Source of the DNA: Siphonodentalium dalli
Lineage: Eukaryota > Mollusca > Scaphopoda > Gadilida > Siphonodentaliidae
Direction of reading: 5' to 3'
Assembly: GCA_032622095.1 (NCBI GenBank)
Contig: CP136069.1
Location: forward strand, 124,052,126 to 124,116,125
DNA: 64,000 nucleotides
Positions 1 to 11,116 of this stretch are shown piece by piece (position 1 is the first letter of the stretch; each line of letters opens with the position of its first letter). The position numbers and the translations under genes are program-made. The notes under the pieces were generated by a model. The model was not told where the DNA came from. It saw nothing but the letters and a program-made list of their open reading frames with translations, and did not search any database.

Positions 1-1054
1 GCTCTGAGCACCCTTTATCCACTCCCAAATCAACACAAAGGCACGGCGGGGGTTAATCAAGTGATTATTTAATGAGCGTTTGTTTTTGACGAATCGCTAT
101 AAAGAGCGTCTGTTTACCATTCAACGTTATTAGCATCTGCAGAGAGATATACTGGAACATTGAGTGGTTTCCTATGCGGGGAGATTTATTGGATGCCATA
201 GTACTCTTACAACATCATTGTTATAGTATGTATGACACTTAGGTCAGGGCTTAGGGGGTAGTTATAGGCATAATGCTTCTCAGAAATCCCGGTTACAAAC
301 CAACACTCACAATTTCGTATTTACGCAAACGTATATGGGAACAAGTGCTTTCCTATTTTTAGAACGCAACACATGATACCAAACAAAATTACGTCGCGTT
401 GGTGATGGCGTTCACGACGGGATTAATTGACTGTCCGCGAGGATGGGGTTCGCGACGGGATTAACTTTGCGGGGACTATTGGCCATCTCGTAAGGGTGGA
501 CAACCTCTGTCAGGCGCTGCTCAATGGCCACGTGCAGGTTAAATAAAATCATACCTCTTCTGGGTCTGGGCGTGTATAGACATGAGCCTGTTGTGTTCCT
601 AAGAACGCGGAGCGTGTTGCGTTCACAAGAACGCGGATCGGGTAAGTTTTTCCGCCCTAGGTGTGCTCAAACTTCGTATATAAGTTTAAAAACACACGGG
701 GATCGTCGACGTCGCATTGTGTGAAACATTCTTATGTCTGTCGTTCCTAGGAACGGGGGAATTTTGAATCGGGTCAGTCTTAACCTTCAAACGGGTACCC
801 ACAAATTATGTATCGTGACAAATGATCAATTCAAGGTCAAATCGGGTAAAATATTGAAAACCCAATATCGTTCATAGGAAGGGGGGATTTCATCGGGTAA
901 ATTTTTCCGCCAGAAACAAAAAATAAAAAAATAAACATGTCATAAAATGTCATGTTTCGGAAAAAAATCAGCATTAAATTAATATTAAAAAATAAACATG
1001 TCATAAAATGTCATGTTTCGGACAAACGCCGCCGGTGGCGGGCTAACCTGCTAG
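1..1054 (+). mobile_element. Helitron-like element, family A copy 1 (5' end outside window)
   Basis: This is the 3' part of a non-autonomous rolling-circle element. It ends with a GC hairpin (CCGCC, loop GGT, GGCGG) followed by GGCTAACCTG and CTAG at 1051-1054, the Helitron 3' signature. Internal landmarks shared with the next four copies are the ATAAAGAGCG-type boxes, the GTTCCTAGGAAC palindrome near 745, and an A/T-rich stretch with TGTCATGTTTC just before the hairpin. No Rep or helicase ORF is present. Confidence 0.75.
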
Positions 1055-1078
1055 TCTACTATATAATTTGAGACTTCC

Positions 1079-1124
<46 letters not shown>

Positions 1125-1785
1125 ATATGTGTGGGTACTTCATGGAATCCAAAACGCGTGTACAGATTGAGCTCAAATTTCGTATGTAAGTGTAAAATCC
1201 CACCGACACGGCCGTGGTCGCGTTTTGGAGAAGCTCAGAGCACCGTTTCTCCAATCCCAAATCACCGCAATCGGCACTTCGGGGTTAATAGCGTTGGTAT
1301 ATAAAGATCGTTCGTTTTCCGCAGTGTCTATATAAAGAGCGTCGTTTTCGCTATCTACTTATCTGTATGACGGGAGTCTGTAGCTTGTCGCTCGAAATAT
1401 TATGCAGAGGCATTTCACGACGGGAAGCGTTTGTTTTCAATTCAATGCAATGTTATCGCTCGAGCGTTGTCTGTCGTTCCTAGGAAGGGGGGATTTCTAC
1501 GGGTAACTTTTTCCGCCAGAAACAACAAATTTAATTAAAACAGTTTAAAATTAACCAAATTTAAAAATAAAAAAACAATTCAGAAAAACAATATATTAAA
1601 TTTAAAAACATTAAATTCATATTAAAAAATAAAAAATAAAAATAAATAAAAACAAAATAATTTAAAAAATGTCATGTTTCTGACGAAATTTGGTACAAAT
1701 GCAGCACAAGTGTCTCGGAACCTGTTGCAATTGCTTTTTCGAATGGGATGGGACGAATGCCGCCAGTGGCGGGCTAACCTGCTAG
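1055..1785 (+). mobile_element. Helitron-like element, family A copy 2
   Basis: It begins directly after the preceding CTAG with TCTACTATATAATTTGAGAC, matching the Helitron 5' TC rule, and ends with the CCGCC-AGT-GGCGG hairpin and CTAG at 1782-1785. The 5' head carries a TA/TG microsatellite (1080-1130) and a block reading CAAATTTCGTATGTAAGTG, a variant of the box seen near the 5' end of every Helitron family in this window. It is a 731-bp non-autonomous element. Confidence 0.8.
1080..1130. repeat. (TA)n/(TG)n microsatellite
   Basis: A run of TA dinucleotides is followed by TG dinucleotides, inside the 5' head of the family A Helitron. The other A copies carry short versions (TATATATATGTGTG) at the same place, so this is an expansion of an element-encoded seed. 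Confidence 0.9.
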
Positions 1786-2867
1786 TACTATATTTTGAGA
1801 CTTCCGTATATATATATGTGTGTACTTTATAGAATCGAAAACGGATGCACCCATCAAGCTCAAATTTCGTATATAAGTGTAAAAACCCACGTGGATCGTC
1901 CACGTCGCATTTTGGAGAAGCTCAGAGCACCCGTTCTCCAATCACAGTCACAAAACGGCACTGCGGTGGTTAATCAAGTGACGTTGTATATGACGCGTCG
2001 CTATAAAAGAGCGTTTGTTTACAATTCAACGCAACGATATCGCTCGAAATTTAGCATCGAACAAATTTAATTTCTTTTATCAAAAATATAATTACGTGCT
2101 GGACTCTGTCATTTTAAGAATATGTAAGTATTACACACATACACACCAAGTCTGAGCGTAAAATTTTGAAAAATAAGAGTTTTATCGACATAAATCGATT
2201 TTAATGGGAAATCCAATGTTAAAATTTAGCATCGAAAAAATTTAATTTCTTCCATCTAAAACATAATTACGTGTTGGACTGAGTCATTTTAAGAATATAT
2301 AAGTATTACACGCAGTCACACGAAGTCTCAGCTTGAAATTTTGAAAAATAAGAGTTTTATCGACATAAATCGATTTGAATGCGAAATCATGTGTTAATAA
2401 ATTTTGGGGGCTCAGCTGTTCTGTGCAAAATGGTCAACTCGGGACGGGTCAACCGATTGAGCCCAAACTTGCTACCTATGGGTACATTTGTCCTGCAAAT
2501 GTCACGGACGGGTCAAATCGTGTCCCCGATGTGACATTGACCTTCAAACTGGTCAATTCAAGGTCAATTTGGGTAAAACTGGAGGATTTCTGTACTTTTT
2601 TCCTGGGAGTGTTTTGGACGGGTCAAAATTGGGTAAAACTGGCGGATTTCTGTACTTTTGTCCGGGGAGTGCTTTGGACGGGTAAAATCATGACCACGAC
2701 CTGACCTTGACCTACAAAATTGTCAATTCAATGTCAAATCGGGTAAAACTTGCTGATTTCGACGAAATTTGGTACAAATGCAGCACAAGTGTCTCGGAAC
2801 CTGTTGCAATTGCTTTTTCGAACAAAGCCATGAGACGAATGCCGCCAGTGGCGGGCTAACCTGCTAG
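1786..2867 (+). mobile_element. Helitron-like element, family A copy 3
   Basis: The 5' end starts straight after CTAG with TACTATATTTTGAGACTTCC (the expected TC is altered to TA), and the 3' end is the GCCGCCAGTGGCGGGC hairpin followed by CTAG at 2864-2867. The middle differs from copy 2: 2440-2760 holds family C-type material (a GGTCAAATCGTG block and TTCAAGGTCAA-like boxes), so this copy is an A/C mosaic. The block 2060-2390 contains a near-duplicate of about 190 bp around TTTAGCATCGAA. Confidence 0.75.
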
Positions 2868-3882
2868 TCTCCTATATAGTTTGAGACTTCCGTATATATG
2901 TGTATATATATATATGTGTGTGTGGGTACTTGATAGAATCGAAAACGACTGGTCGAATCGAGCTCAAACTTCGTACATAAGGGTAAAAACCCACAGGGAT
3001 CGTCCGCGTCGCATTTTGGACAAGCTCAGAGCACCGCTTCTCTCTTCCAAACCATCAAAATCACCGCAAACGACACTTCGGGGGTTAAGGCATCAACGAT
3101 CTTTATATTGACCGTATTTGGAGTCGTTAACCGATAAACGCTCTTTATTTCCATCGACGTTGCTAAACGGTTAACCATGCGTTCGAAACTACGGACGCAA
3201 AACGCGAAATGCATTTATCTCGATTAAAAAGGCAGAATTAACGTGTTGTGTGATTCTTATGTCTGTCGTTCCTAGGAACGGGGGAATTTTTCAATCATAC
3301 CTCTTTTAGGGACGGGTACTGCGTGTTGTGTGAAAACAAAAAATGCGTGTTGTGTGTTGTGTGATTCTTATGTCTGTCGTTCCTAGGCACGGGGGAAATT
3401 TTCATCGGGTCACTTTTTCTGCCCGATGTACCTTAAATCATACCTCTTTTAGGGACGGGTACTGCGTGTTTAGTGATTCTTATGTTTTCTTCACCGTAAT
3501 CGTGTAAAATAAGGTCTAATCAGGTAAAATATTGAAAAACCAAAAATTCAATAAAAAAAATTTAAAAATCTAGTAAATTAAAAATGCACGGATAAAATAT
3601 TGAAAATTAAAAAATGAATTAAAAAATGAATTTAAAAAATTAAAAATTGTCATGTTTCTGAGTGTAATCGGGTAAAATATTGAAAAACTAAAAATTAAAT
3701 TCAAAAATTAATCCAAAAAATTAATTCAAAAATCCAGTAAATTAAAAATGCACAATTAACTCATGTTATAAAAAAAAATTAATATTATCTATTAACTCAT
3801 TGGAGAAAAAAAATGTAAATTAAAAAAATAAAAAATTGTCATGTTTCTGACGAACGCCACCAGTGGCGGGCTAACCTGCTTG
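2868..3882 (+). mobile_element. Helitron-like element, family A copy 4
   Basis: It begins TCTCCTATATAGTTTGAGAC immediately after the preceding CTAG. The 3' hairpin is intact, but the terminal tetranucleotide reads CTTG (3879-3882) instead of CTAG. It contains three diverged copies of a block with GTTCCTAGG followed by CGGGGGAA and GGGACGGGTACTGCG (3260-3480). The last 400 bases are A/T-rich. Confidence 0.75.
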
Positions 3883-4548
3883 TCTATATATATATTTTGA
3901 GACTTCCGTATATATATATGTGTGTGGGTACTTTATAGAATCGAAAACGACTGGTCGGATCGAGCTCAAACTTCGTCTATAAGGGTAAAAATGCCACGGG
4001 GATCGTCCACGTCGCATTTGGACAAGCTCTGGGCACTCATTCTCCACTCCCAATCAATAAAATCACCGCAAACACGGCGGGGGTTAATAGCGTTGATAGT
4101 TAAAGAGCGTTTCTATCCGCAGTGTAGTTGATAAAGAGCGTGTGTGTGTAATGTGATTCTTACGTCTGGGTCTGGGCGTGTGCGTTAGTATACAGGCATG
4201 AGCGTGTTGTGTGATTCTTACGTACTTAGGGCTTCCTAGGAATGCGGATCGGGTCAGTTTTTCCGCCCTAGGTGATCTTCACTGTGAAACGGGTACCATA
4301 TACGTGTGTGTCCTTTATAGACTCGAACTGATTGAGCTCAAACTTGCTCCCTACGGGAAGTGTCGTGGACAGGTTAAATTGTGACCCCGACCTGACATTG
4401 AAAATGATTAATTCAAGGTCAAACCGGGTAAAAAAAAAATGTAATTAAAAAATTAATTAAAAACATTTGAAATTAAAAAAAATATTTAAAAAAATTAAAA
4501 ATTGTCATGTTTCTGACGAACGCCGCCAGTGGCGGGCTAACCTGCTAG
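3883..4548 (+). mobile_element. Helitron-like element, family A copy 5
   Basis: It starts TCTATATATATATTTTGAGAC after the previous copy's terminus and ends with the CCGCCAGTGGCGG hairpin and CTAG at 4545-4548. It is 666 bp, the shortest A copy. Immediately downstream a family B element begins with no intervening base. Confidence 0.78.
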
Positions 4549-5062
4549 TCTCATATATATTTTGAAGACCTCTGTTTGTCTGTATGTTTGTATGTTTGTC
4601 TGTCTGTCTGTCATTGATACAAATCTACGATTCTCGACCGATCGGGACGAAACTTGGTACGTGTGTGTAGTTTGACCAGGCGGTGGACGTTGTCGTATTG
4701 GTGAGCCCGTGCGGCGCCCGCTTCGCGCATGCGCAGACGAGATATCGGAAACGGGTGGAGCTATCGACTTGAAATTTGTTACGTGAATGTAACTTGCCCC
4801 GGATACGAATTTTATCGGGTCGCCGAGCCCGTGCGACGCCAGCTTCGCGCATGCGCAGACGAGATCTCGGAAACGGGTGGAGCTATCGACTTGAAATTTG
4901 CTATGTGAATGTATCTTGCCCCGGATACGAATTTTATCGGGTCGCCGAGCCCGTGCGACGCCAACTTCGCGCATGCGCAGACCAGCTCTCGGAAACGGGT
5001 GGAGCTATCGACTTGAAATTTGCTTTTTGAATAGCCCGGACAACGTCGGGCTCATCGGCTAG
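4549..5062 (+). mobile_element. Helitron-like element, family B copy 1
   Basis: The 5' end is TCTCATATATATTTTGAAGA, then a (TGTC/TATG)n tract, then GATCGGGACGAAACTTGG. The 3' end is a hairpin (GCCCGGAC-AAC-GTCGGGC) followed by TCATCGG and CTAG at 5059-5062. The body is two 122-bp minisatellite units. Small ORFs on both strands here are translations of the minisatellite and not genes. Confidence 0.82.
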
Positions 5063-5123
5063 TCTCATATATATTTTGAAGACCTCTGTTTGTCTGTCTG
5101 TATGTTTGTCTGTATGTCATTTA
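4758..5123 (+). repeat. 122-bp minisatellite inside Helitron B copy 1
   Basis: The landmark GAGCTATCGACTTGAAATTT occurs at 4758, 4880 and 5002, an exact period of 122. Each unit holds the palindromes GCGCATGCGC and GAGATCTC (altered in the last unit). The last landmark runs directly into the Helitron 3' hairpin; the end of the true repeat is at about 5025. Confidence 0.8.
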
Positions 5124-5812
5124 TACAAATCTACGATTCTCGACCGATCGGGACGAAACTTGGTACGTGTGTGTAGTTTGACCAGGCGGTGTACGTTGTC
5201 GTATTGGCGAGCCCGTGTGGCGCCCGCTTCGCACATCCGCAGACGAGATATCGGAAACGGGTGGAGCTATCGACTTGAAATTTGCTATGTGAATGTATCT
5301 TGCCCCGTATACGAATTTTATCGGGTCGCCGAGCCCGTGCGACGCCAGCTTCGTGCATGCGCAGACGAGATCTCGGAAACGGGTAGAGCTATCGACTTGA
5401 AATTTGGTACGTGAATGTATCTTGCCCCGGATACGAATTTTATCGGGTCGCCGAGCCCGTGCGACGCCAGGTTCGCACATGCGCAGACGAGATCTCGGAA
5501 ACGGGTGGAGGTATCGACTTGAAATTTGGTATGTGAATGTATCTTGCCCCGGATACGAATTTTATCGGGTCGCCGAGCCCGTGCGACGCCAGCTTCGCGC
5601 ATGTGCAGACCAGATCTCGGAAACGGGTGGAGCTATCGACTTGAAATTTGGTATGTGAATGTATCTTGCCCCGGATACGAATTTTATCGGGTCGCCGAGC
5701 CCGTGCGACGCCAGCTTCGCGCATGTGCAGACCAGATCTCGGAAACGGGTGGAGCTATCGACTTGAAATTTGATTTTTGAATAGCCCGGACAACGTCGGG
5801 CTCATCGGCTAG
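5063..5812 (+). mobile_element. Helitron-like element, family B copy 2 with 122-bp units
   Basis: It has the same 5' head as copy 1 and the same hairpin, with CTAG at 5809-5812. Landmarks at 5264, 5386, 5508, 5630 and 5752 are spaced exactly 122 apart, so the body is four full units compared with two in copy 1. Copy number has changed while unit length has not, pointing to recent expansion by unequal exchange or replication slippage. Confidence 0.85.
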
Positions 5813-6441
5813 TCTATTATATATTTTGGGAAATCTGTGTGTGTGTCTGTCTGTTCGCAAAGGACTCGAAAACGGCCGAGCCGATTTCGATGAAACTTGG
5901 TATGTGGGGATACTTTCGGCCGGGGAGTGGCATGGGCCTATGAATTTGCCCGTGCGACGTTACCTTGAAATCGGGTCATTTCAAGGTCAAACGCCCGAGT
6001 ATCACGGGATTTCGATGAAAATTAGTGTCTAGGGATACTTTCGTATGGGGAGTGTCGTAAGCCTATTCGTTTTCCCGTGCGACGTGACCTTGACCTTGAA
6101 ATCGGGTCAATTCAAGGTCAAATCGCGAATTTTGATGGGATTTCGACGAAATTTGATACGTGGGGTCACTTTTGTCCACTGAGTGTTTTGGACGGGTCAA
6201 ATCGTGACCCCGACCTGACCCTGACCTTCAAAATGATCAATTCGAGGTCAAATCGGGTAAAACCGGATGGATTTCGACGGGTACTTTTGTCGGGTACTTT
6301 TGTCCGGGCGGTGTTTTGGACGGGTCAAATCGTGACCCCACCTGACCTTGACCTTCAAAATGGACAATTCAAGGTCAAATCGAGCAATTCGCAGAACAGT
6401 AGAGGGGAAACAACCAGGACGAAGTCGGGTCCACCTGCTAG
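5813..6441 (+). mobile_element. Helitron-like element, family C, plus strand
   Basis: The 5' end is TCTATTATATATTTTGGGAA, then a TGTC tract and GATTTCGATGAAACTTGG. The 3' end reads GGACGAAGTCGGGTCC, ACCTG and CTAG at 6438-6441, followed by host T. The body repeats a GACCTTGACCTT / TTCAAGGTCAAAT module several times. The 174-residue ORF across 6077-6601 runs over the terminus into flanking DNA and is a by-product of the repeats. Confidence 0.8.
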
Positions 6442-7208
6442 TATGTATATATTCTCCATGACGGATCGTCAGAACTTATCTGAAGGGTCAAGGTCATTTT
6501 GCAAGGTCAATGTCATTGTCAACAGTTTCAGTTTTCTCACATTACTACCTATTATTTGTCTTTATGATAAAACTATCTCAATTTGTTGCGACTTTTTGTA
6601 AATCACCAGACAAGGCAAATCGAGTACTATCGACCTAAAAAATTGGGACATTCTCCACCCCCCCAAATTCAAAGATGTTCCCATTCAAATGACGGCTCCC
6701 AGAAAAGATCAAACATGTATAATAATTTCTCGTCCATGCATTTTGTAAATTAAGAGTTATCGACATATTCTGAATAACAAGCACATTAATAAACAATTGA
6801 AGATACAAAGGATTATTACAATAAATGTGTTTTATCGTATAGGGACATGTGCACATGTAGATGGAGATGCTATATAATGCCGCGGAGGCTCGTTTAGCAC
6901 AACGTATCTCAAAGGGATCATCGTCAGTCATTCGCTTCCATTGTGCATCAGTACAATAATCTGGTTTCCGAAGACGGTTTATCCCTAGGGATTCGCAAAG
7001 ATTGAAATCCACATTTTAGACTGAATTGCTTCAAATTTCGAATCAATGGAAATATCTTGCGTCAAAAAGTTAATAATTTATTGCGACAATAATTTTCTGG
7101 TTCATTTAATTCTGCTGATGTCATTGCTTCAGGTTACATCAAGATGATAGCTCGATCTTAAACGTTTGGCGGGCTACGTGAAAAATTAACTAGATATAAG
7201 AGAATTCA
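6442..7208. other. Unique-looking spacer with an unassigned minus-strand ORF
   Basis: This is flanking DNA right of the Helitron array. The minus strand is open from 7012 to 6635 (125 residues). Its first 60 residues (DFNLCESLGINRL, then CTDAQWKRMTDDDPFE and CAKRASAAL) have balanced composition, while the rest is low quality. It could be an old exon or a transposase fragment; I do not recognise it. I see no splice sites I would defend. Confidence 0.25.
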
Positions 7209-7511
7209 TTGGCACAGGGTTTTCGCAAAATTTCAGGAAGCTCCAGTCACGGAAGGGTTAAAGATCATACCATCAACCTACTGTCTATAATGACATCCGT
7301 ATATGGTACATGTAATATATATAATCTCCAACTATATAATGTAGGCTTAATAAGTTCAACAAAAGACTATATAATAGGTTGTTTGTTGACCTTATTATGT
7401 GAACATTTACCACCAGTGGACATCAAACATTCTGCTCTTGTTTTATCTGTATTTTACTCTGTCGTCTGGTTTTATTTTATGAACACCTGTAAAATGAATA
7501 GTAAACAGTTA

Positions 7512-7513
<2 letters not shown>

Positions 7514-7547
<34 letters not shown>

Positions 7548-7567
7548 CTATATATATATATATATAT
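7514..7567. repeat. (TA)n microsatellite
   Basis: About 50 bases of TA dinucleotides, broken once by GC. ORFs reading through it give poly(IY) and are not genes. Confidence 0.92.
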
Positions 7568-8296
7568 GTGTGTTTATAACTGGATGGGGGAATTAATTTG
7601 GTATTGAAATGGTTAGAGTATATAGTATGGTATGGCCGCACACGATTTCGAGGGTTGTATATAGGAGGTATGTGATACATGTATAAGGATATGGGGTACT
7701 CATCTACCAGTGTATCATATATTAAAATAGCCCGATTTCTTGCGCATGAATTTTCATTTGCGCTTGCAAGATAATATATGTTTTAATTGTCATGATAACG
7801 TTTTTTTTTCTATTTCAAAAATTATCTGTTCCAACATATATCTTTTTGTGGACATAAATAGCTATATCGGTTAGCAGACGATTACATGTATCTACCTATA
7901 CTCACATTCGCCATTCATATAGAACCATAATTATGATATTTATATATTTGACAACTATAACCTACCACGACTATGTTTATAAGTTCTTTCACATTATTTT
8001 CTGTGATACGAAACGTTGACATGTCTATCAGAAGAGAACTTACCATGAACTCGCATTACTGAGTTTTATGTCGTGGCATACGAATTGGTGTTGTCTATAT
8101 AGCCTCACATACAAAAGGGTGTCCATCTTCGAGTTTCCAACTGCATCACTTACTTGAGTTACATGGTATCTAACAAATTTACACTGGTCAGATAATTCCG
8201 ATATAACAGCCCTGTGTTTCGAAAATGGCTACTTCGACCCACTCTGTTAACTGAAAGTACACACGCATCTGTATCTAATTATACCCCAGTAACGAA
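7568..8296. other. Spacer with no recognisable feature
   Basis: AT-rich sequence with stops in all frames. I see no gene, RNA or repeat here. Confidence 0.5.
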
Positions 8297-8397
8297 GTGA
8301 TGTGGGCAGATAGGAATCAGCTTTTTGTCATCCATCTGTTCCCCGTCCATGGACGCAACTTTGTCCCAGCTTGTATTCCTACATTTTTCAGTAAATT

Positions 8398-8650
8398 GTT
8401 TTTAAACTTGGCACATATATTTAGTAACATGCATTGGAACCTGTACATCTGCGATTATGAGGTCCTTCGACTTTTTTTTATTGGAGTTATCCCCTTTTCT
8501 AATTTAATTTTTTTTTCGCAACTTACCAAATACATAATTTTGTCAAAAGTTTGTATTTAATTTATTTCTTGGTTAATTGTTATGAAACTTGACACAGCTA
8601 TTTATAACATCATTGGGACCTGTGCATGTGTAATTATGAGATTAGTCAGA
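8398..8650 (+). repeat. Relic tandem repeat, period about 178 bp
   Basis: Two diverged blocks align: AACTTGGCACATATATTTAG with CTGCGATTATGAGG near 8400-8465, and AACTTGACACAGCTATTTAT with GTAATTATGAGA near 8580-8645. The spacing is about 178 bases, typical of a satellite monomer. The ORF across 8297-8560 lies over this and is not convincing. Confidence 0.5.
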
Positions 8651-8738
8651 ACCATTTTGAACATAGTTTTGTTTTTTCTTTCGAAAAACAAATATGTTAA
8701 TATGGTGTCCTTAATGAAGCCCCAATTGCGTTGTGACT

Positions 8739-9640
8739 AATTACCGCCCGGACCGCTCGAGACCGCCAGGGACAACCCGGGCGCCCACATGGGCACGTGT
8801 ACGCTATATCTCGATGTTATAAGGTAGCTCGCCCGTCTTCGGCCGGTATTATTAGCCCCGCAAATGCCGATATTGGCTAAGCGAGCCGGGAGAGCCCGGG
8901 TGTCTTCGTGAGGTTTCGGACAGTATAGTTTGATGATGCAATACCACCTGAGTGTGACATTCAAATATTGACTCGCCGATGTTATTAACCCATCAAAACA
9001 CGATAAAATGCCGTAGATCCCAGGAGAGGCCGGGTGTTTCCGTTAACATTTTGACAGTATAGTTTGATGGGTTTTTTTGGTAGTGGAATACTACGTGAGT
9101 GTGAGATTCAGCTACTATCATCCACGGTCGATGTTATTAACCCGCAAATGCCGATATTGGTTAAGAGAGCACGAGAAAGCCTAGTGGTAAACATATTTTT
9201 ATTTCCAAATCCAAACAAATAACATATACAGATGACACATATATATATACAAAATAGAAGAGGTATTGTCTTTGTTTGGTTTCAGACAATATATTTTGAT
9301 GGTGCGCGGTAGTGCAATATCACCTGAATTCCAAATATCGACTCGCTGACGCGTCCACGGCCGATGTTATTAACCCATCAAAATCCTGTAAAATACCGTT
9401 ATAGACTGAAGAACCCGAGAGAGCCCGACTGTCTCATTGAACAATTTGACAGTATAGTTTGATATTTTTTGGTAGTGGAATACTGCACGAGTAAGAATTC
9501 AACTATTGACACATTCGCGCATCCCACGGCCGGTGTTATTAGCCCATCAACACAGGTAAAGTACATGTACAAGTACATTGGACGACAGAGCCCGCGGTGT
9601 TTTCGTTGATATTTTGACAATATCTTGATTATACTAGTAA
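8739..9640 (-). repeat. Left inverted arm of the composite element
   Basis: Sub-repeats with the box CAGTATAGTTTGATG (near 8921, 9053 and 9447) and GTTATTAACCC(A/G)CAAA recur here in the orientation opposite to 15563-16587. A short AT-rich block at about 9185-9285 interrupts one unit and looks like the 3' tail of a truncated retroelement (TTTTATTTCC on the plus strand). Confidence 0.7.
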
Positions 9641-9900
9641 GGTTTTGATAGAAGAATGCCAGTTGCGGAAGGGGTTGAGTCCAACGTACCAGAAAGTGGC
9701 CACCCTCATTATACATACAGTATCAAAATGGGTGTCGTCCTTGTATTACGAAGCATAATTCGCGATTCTCCGGAAGAGAAAGAGACATTGTTGTGCGATA
9801 AAAAAAAAACATGTATTCCACAACTAGTATATGTATACAAACTTAACAATGACAATATAAACAGTTCTCAATGTCGGTGCTGTTCTTAATCAGAATAGGC

Positions 9901-10201
9901 TTATGTCGGTATGCCGTTTATTTTTCGCATCAGTTCCTCTAGCTCAATGGCTTTGGGTTCTGTATATTTTAAATAGACGTTTCTGACGCCTTCTGTCACA
10001 GTATTTTCGGAGTCCGAGACTGTATCCGATGCTTGTTTGTATGGGCGTCTCAGTCTTTCTCAATCTGTGATGCAGGTCACGGAGTTGGTTGTCCAGCAAC
10101 ATAACGTTTGCACAGGCTTTCCGAAAGAGTATGCGAACCTTGTGTACACGGGAACTGTACATCGAAGTAGGTATTTTCAATAGGAATAGAGGAATATTCA
10201 A
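9901..10201 (-). pseudogene. Unrecognised, frameshifted coding remnant
   Basis: On the minus strand one frame reads VRILFRKACANVMLLDNQLR, then DLHHRLRKTE, and a second frame carries on with EGVRNVYLKYTEPKAIELEE, ending at TAA at 9901-9903. Both halves have the charged, helical, aliphatic-rich look of real protein, and joining them needs one frameshift around 10030. I cannot name the family. It sits just inside the left arm of the composite element, so it may be the end of an element-encoded gene. No start codon was assigned. Confidence 0.35.
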
Positions 10202-10254
10202 TCCGATGTCATGTGTTTGTTTTTCATGTGTGGAGGTTTATGAAGATGGTCTTT

Positions 10255-10325
10255 ATTTGGAATTTGGGGAGAACCCGGGAAGATTTGGAAGGGGCTGCAA
10301 CCCTTCCCTACAACCCACTTTTAAA
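10255..10325 (+). repeat. Short repeat shared with 17665-17735
   Basis: The block ACCCGGGAAGATTTGGAAGG, then CCCTACAACCCACTTTTA here matches ACCCGGGAAGATTTGAAAGG and CCTACAACCGACTTTTGG at 17672-17735, same strand. The intervening part can form a small hairpin (AGGGCCGTCGGCCCT) in the second copy. Confidence 0.6.
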
Positions 10326-10479
10326 TTTTGGAGGGATCATGGACATGGTTTTACGTGGCATGCCATGGTGAGAATGATGAACATGATCTAGTGTTTTTCT
10401 GTCACTTCGTTTTCCTTTTTATTTTTCCTATTGGATGATGATGTTGTTGTTGTCTGTTGAGTGCTGGAGGCGGCTGGAA

Positions 10480-10893
10480 TCAGTTGTTGTGCTTAGCATC
10501 TTGCTCTGAGCTCTGCTGAGTCAGATACACACTCCAGCGCATTGTTGATGCTGTCATGGACCTCAGCAGCAGACGCCGGGCTGTGGTGTATTCCGGCGTC
10601 TCTGGCGTGAATGACAATTCACGAAGTCTGCGACAGGGACGTCCGGTGGCATCGGCATCCCTGTCTCCGCTGGCCTCTATGAAGACTGCATGGACATCCG
10701 GGGTGGCAACGGCGTCCCTACATTCGATGGTATTGTTATTATCGACGGAGGCCAAGTGGGTGGGGGCTGGGCGTCTTTCAGTTCTCCCCTGTTTCAGCTC
10801 AAACAATGGGCCGACTGGAAGCCGCGTTGAGAATGCAGAAGCCCGGTGGGGATTCAAACAGAATCCATTGTGTCCACCGAGTTGCTTTGACAA
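10480..10893 (-). other. Low-complexity open frame, possible ORF1-type remnant
   Basis: A 137-residue open frame, rich in Arg, Thr and Ser, with no motif I recognise. It contains KQGRTERRPAPTHLAS, nearly identical to WRQGRTERRPVAP read from the plus strand at 11390-11420. The DNA at 10745-10797 and 11390-11447 is therefore a short inverted duplication. The opposite-strand ORF over 10556-10897 is its shadow. I would not call either a gene without transcript support. Confidence 0.25.
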
Positions 10894-11116
10894 ATAACTC
10901 CGAGTTCACCCGCGCAGCGCGCAGCTCAGCGTTAGTGCGGCCAACCTCACGAGTGAACCGGTCAACATTGAATATGAAGATGGTTTGCGCAAACGCGACT
11001 CGCGTTGCAATGTGGTGTTTGTTTGGTGACAGCCGACCGCAATTTACTCTTCAATGTCAGCGTTCGACAGATGGCGTATACTGTATACACACACTCTCCG
11101 AGTTTTTTGTTAGACT

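Noticed and set aside
4537-5780. Overlapping ORFs on both strands with RARRPDKIRIRGKIHS-type repeats
   Set aside because: They are translations of the 122-bp Helitron minisatellite, present in several frames and both strands at once.
4758-5780. CRISPR array from regularly spaced repeats
   Set aside because: Repeats are contiguous 122-bp tandem units without unique spacers, inside eukaryotic transposons.
6077-6601. 174-residue ORF in the family C Helitron
   Set aside because: It crosses the element terminus into flanking DNA and consists of translated AAGGTCA modules.
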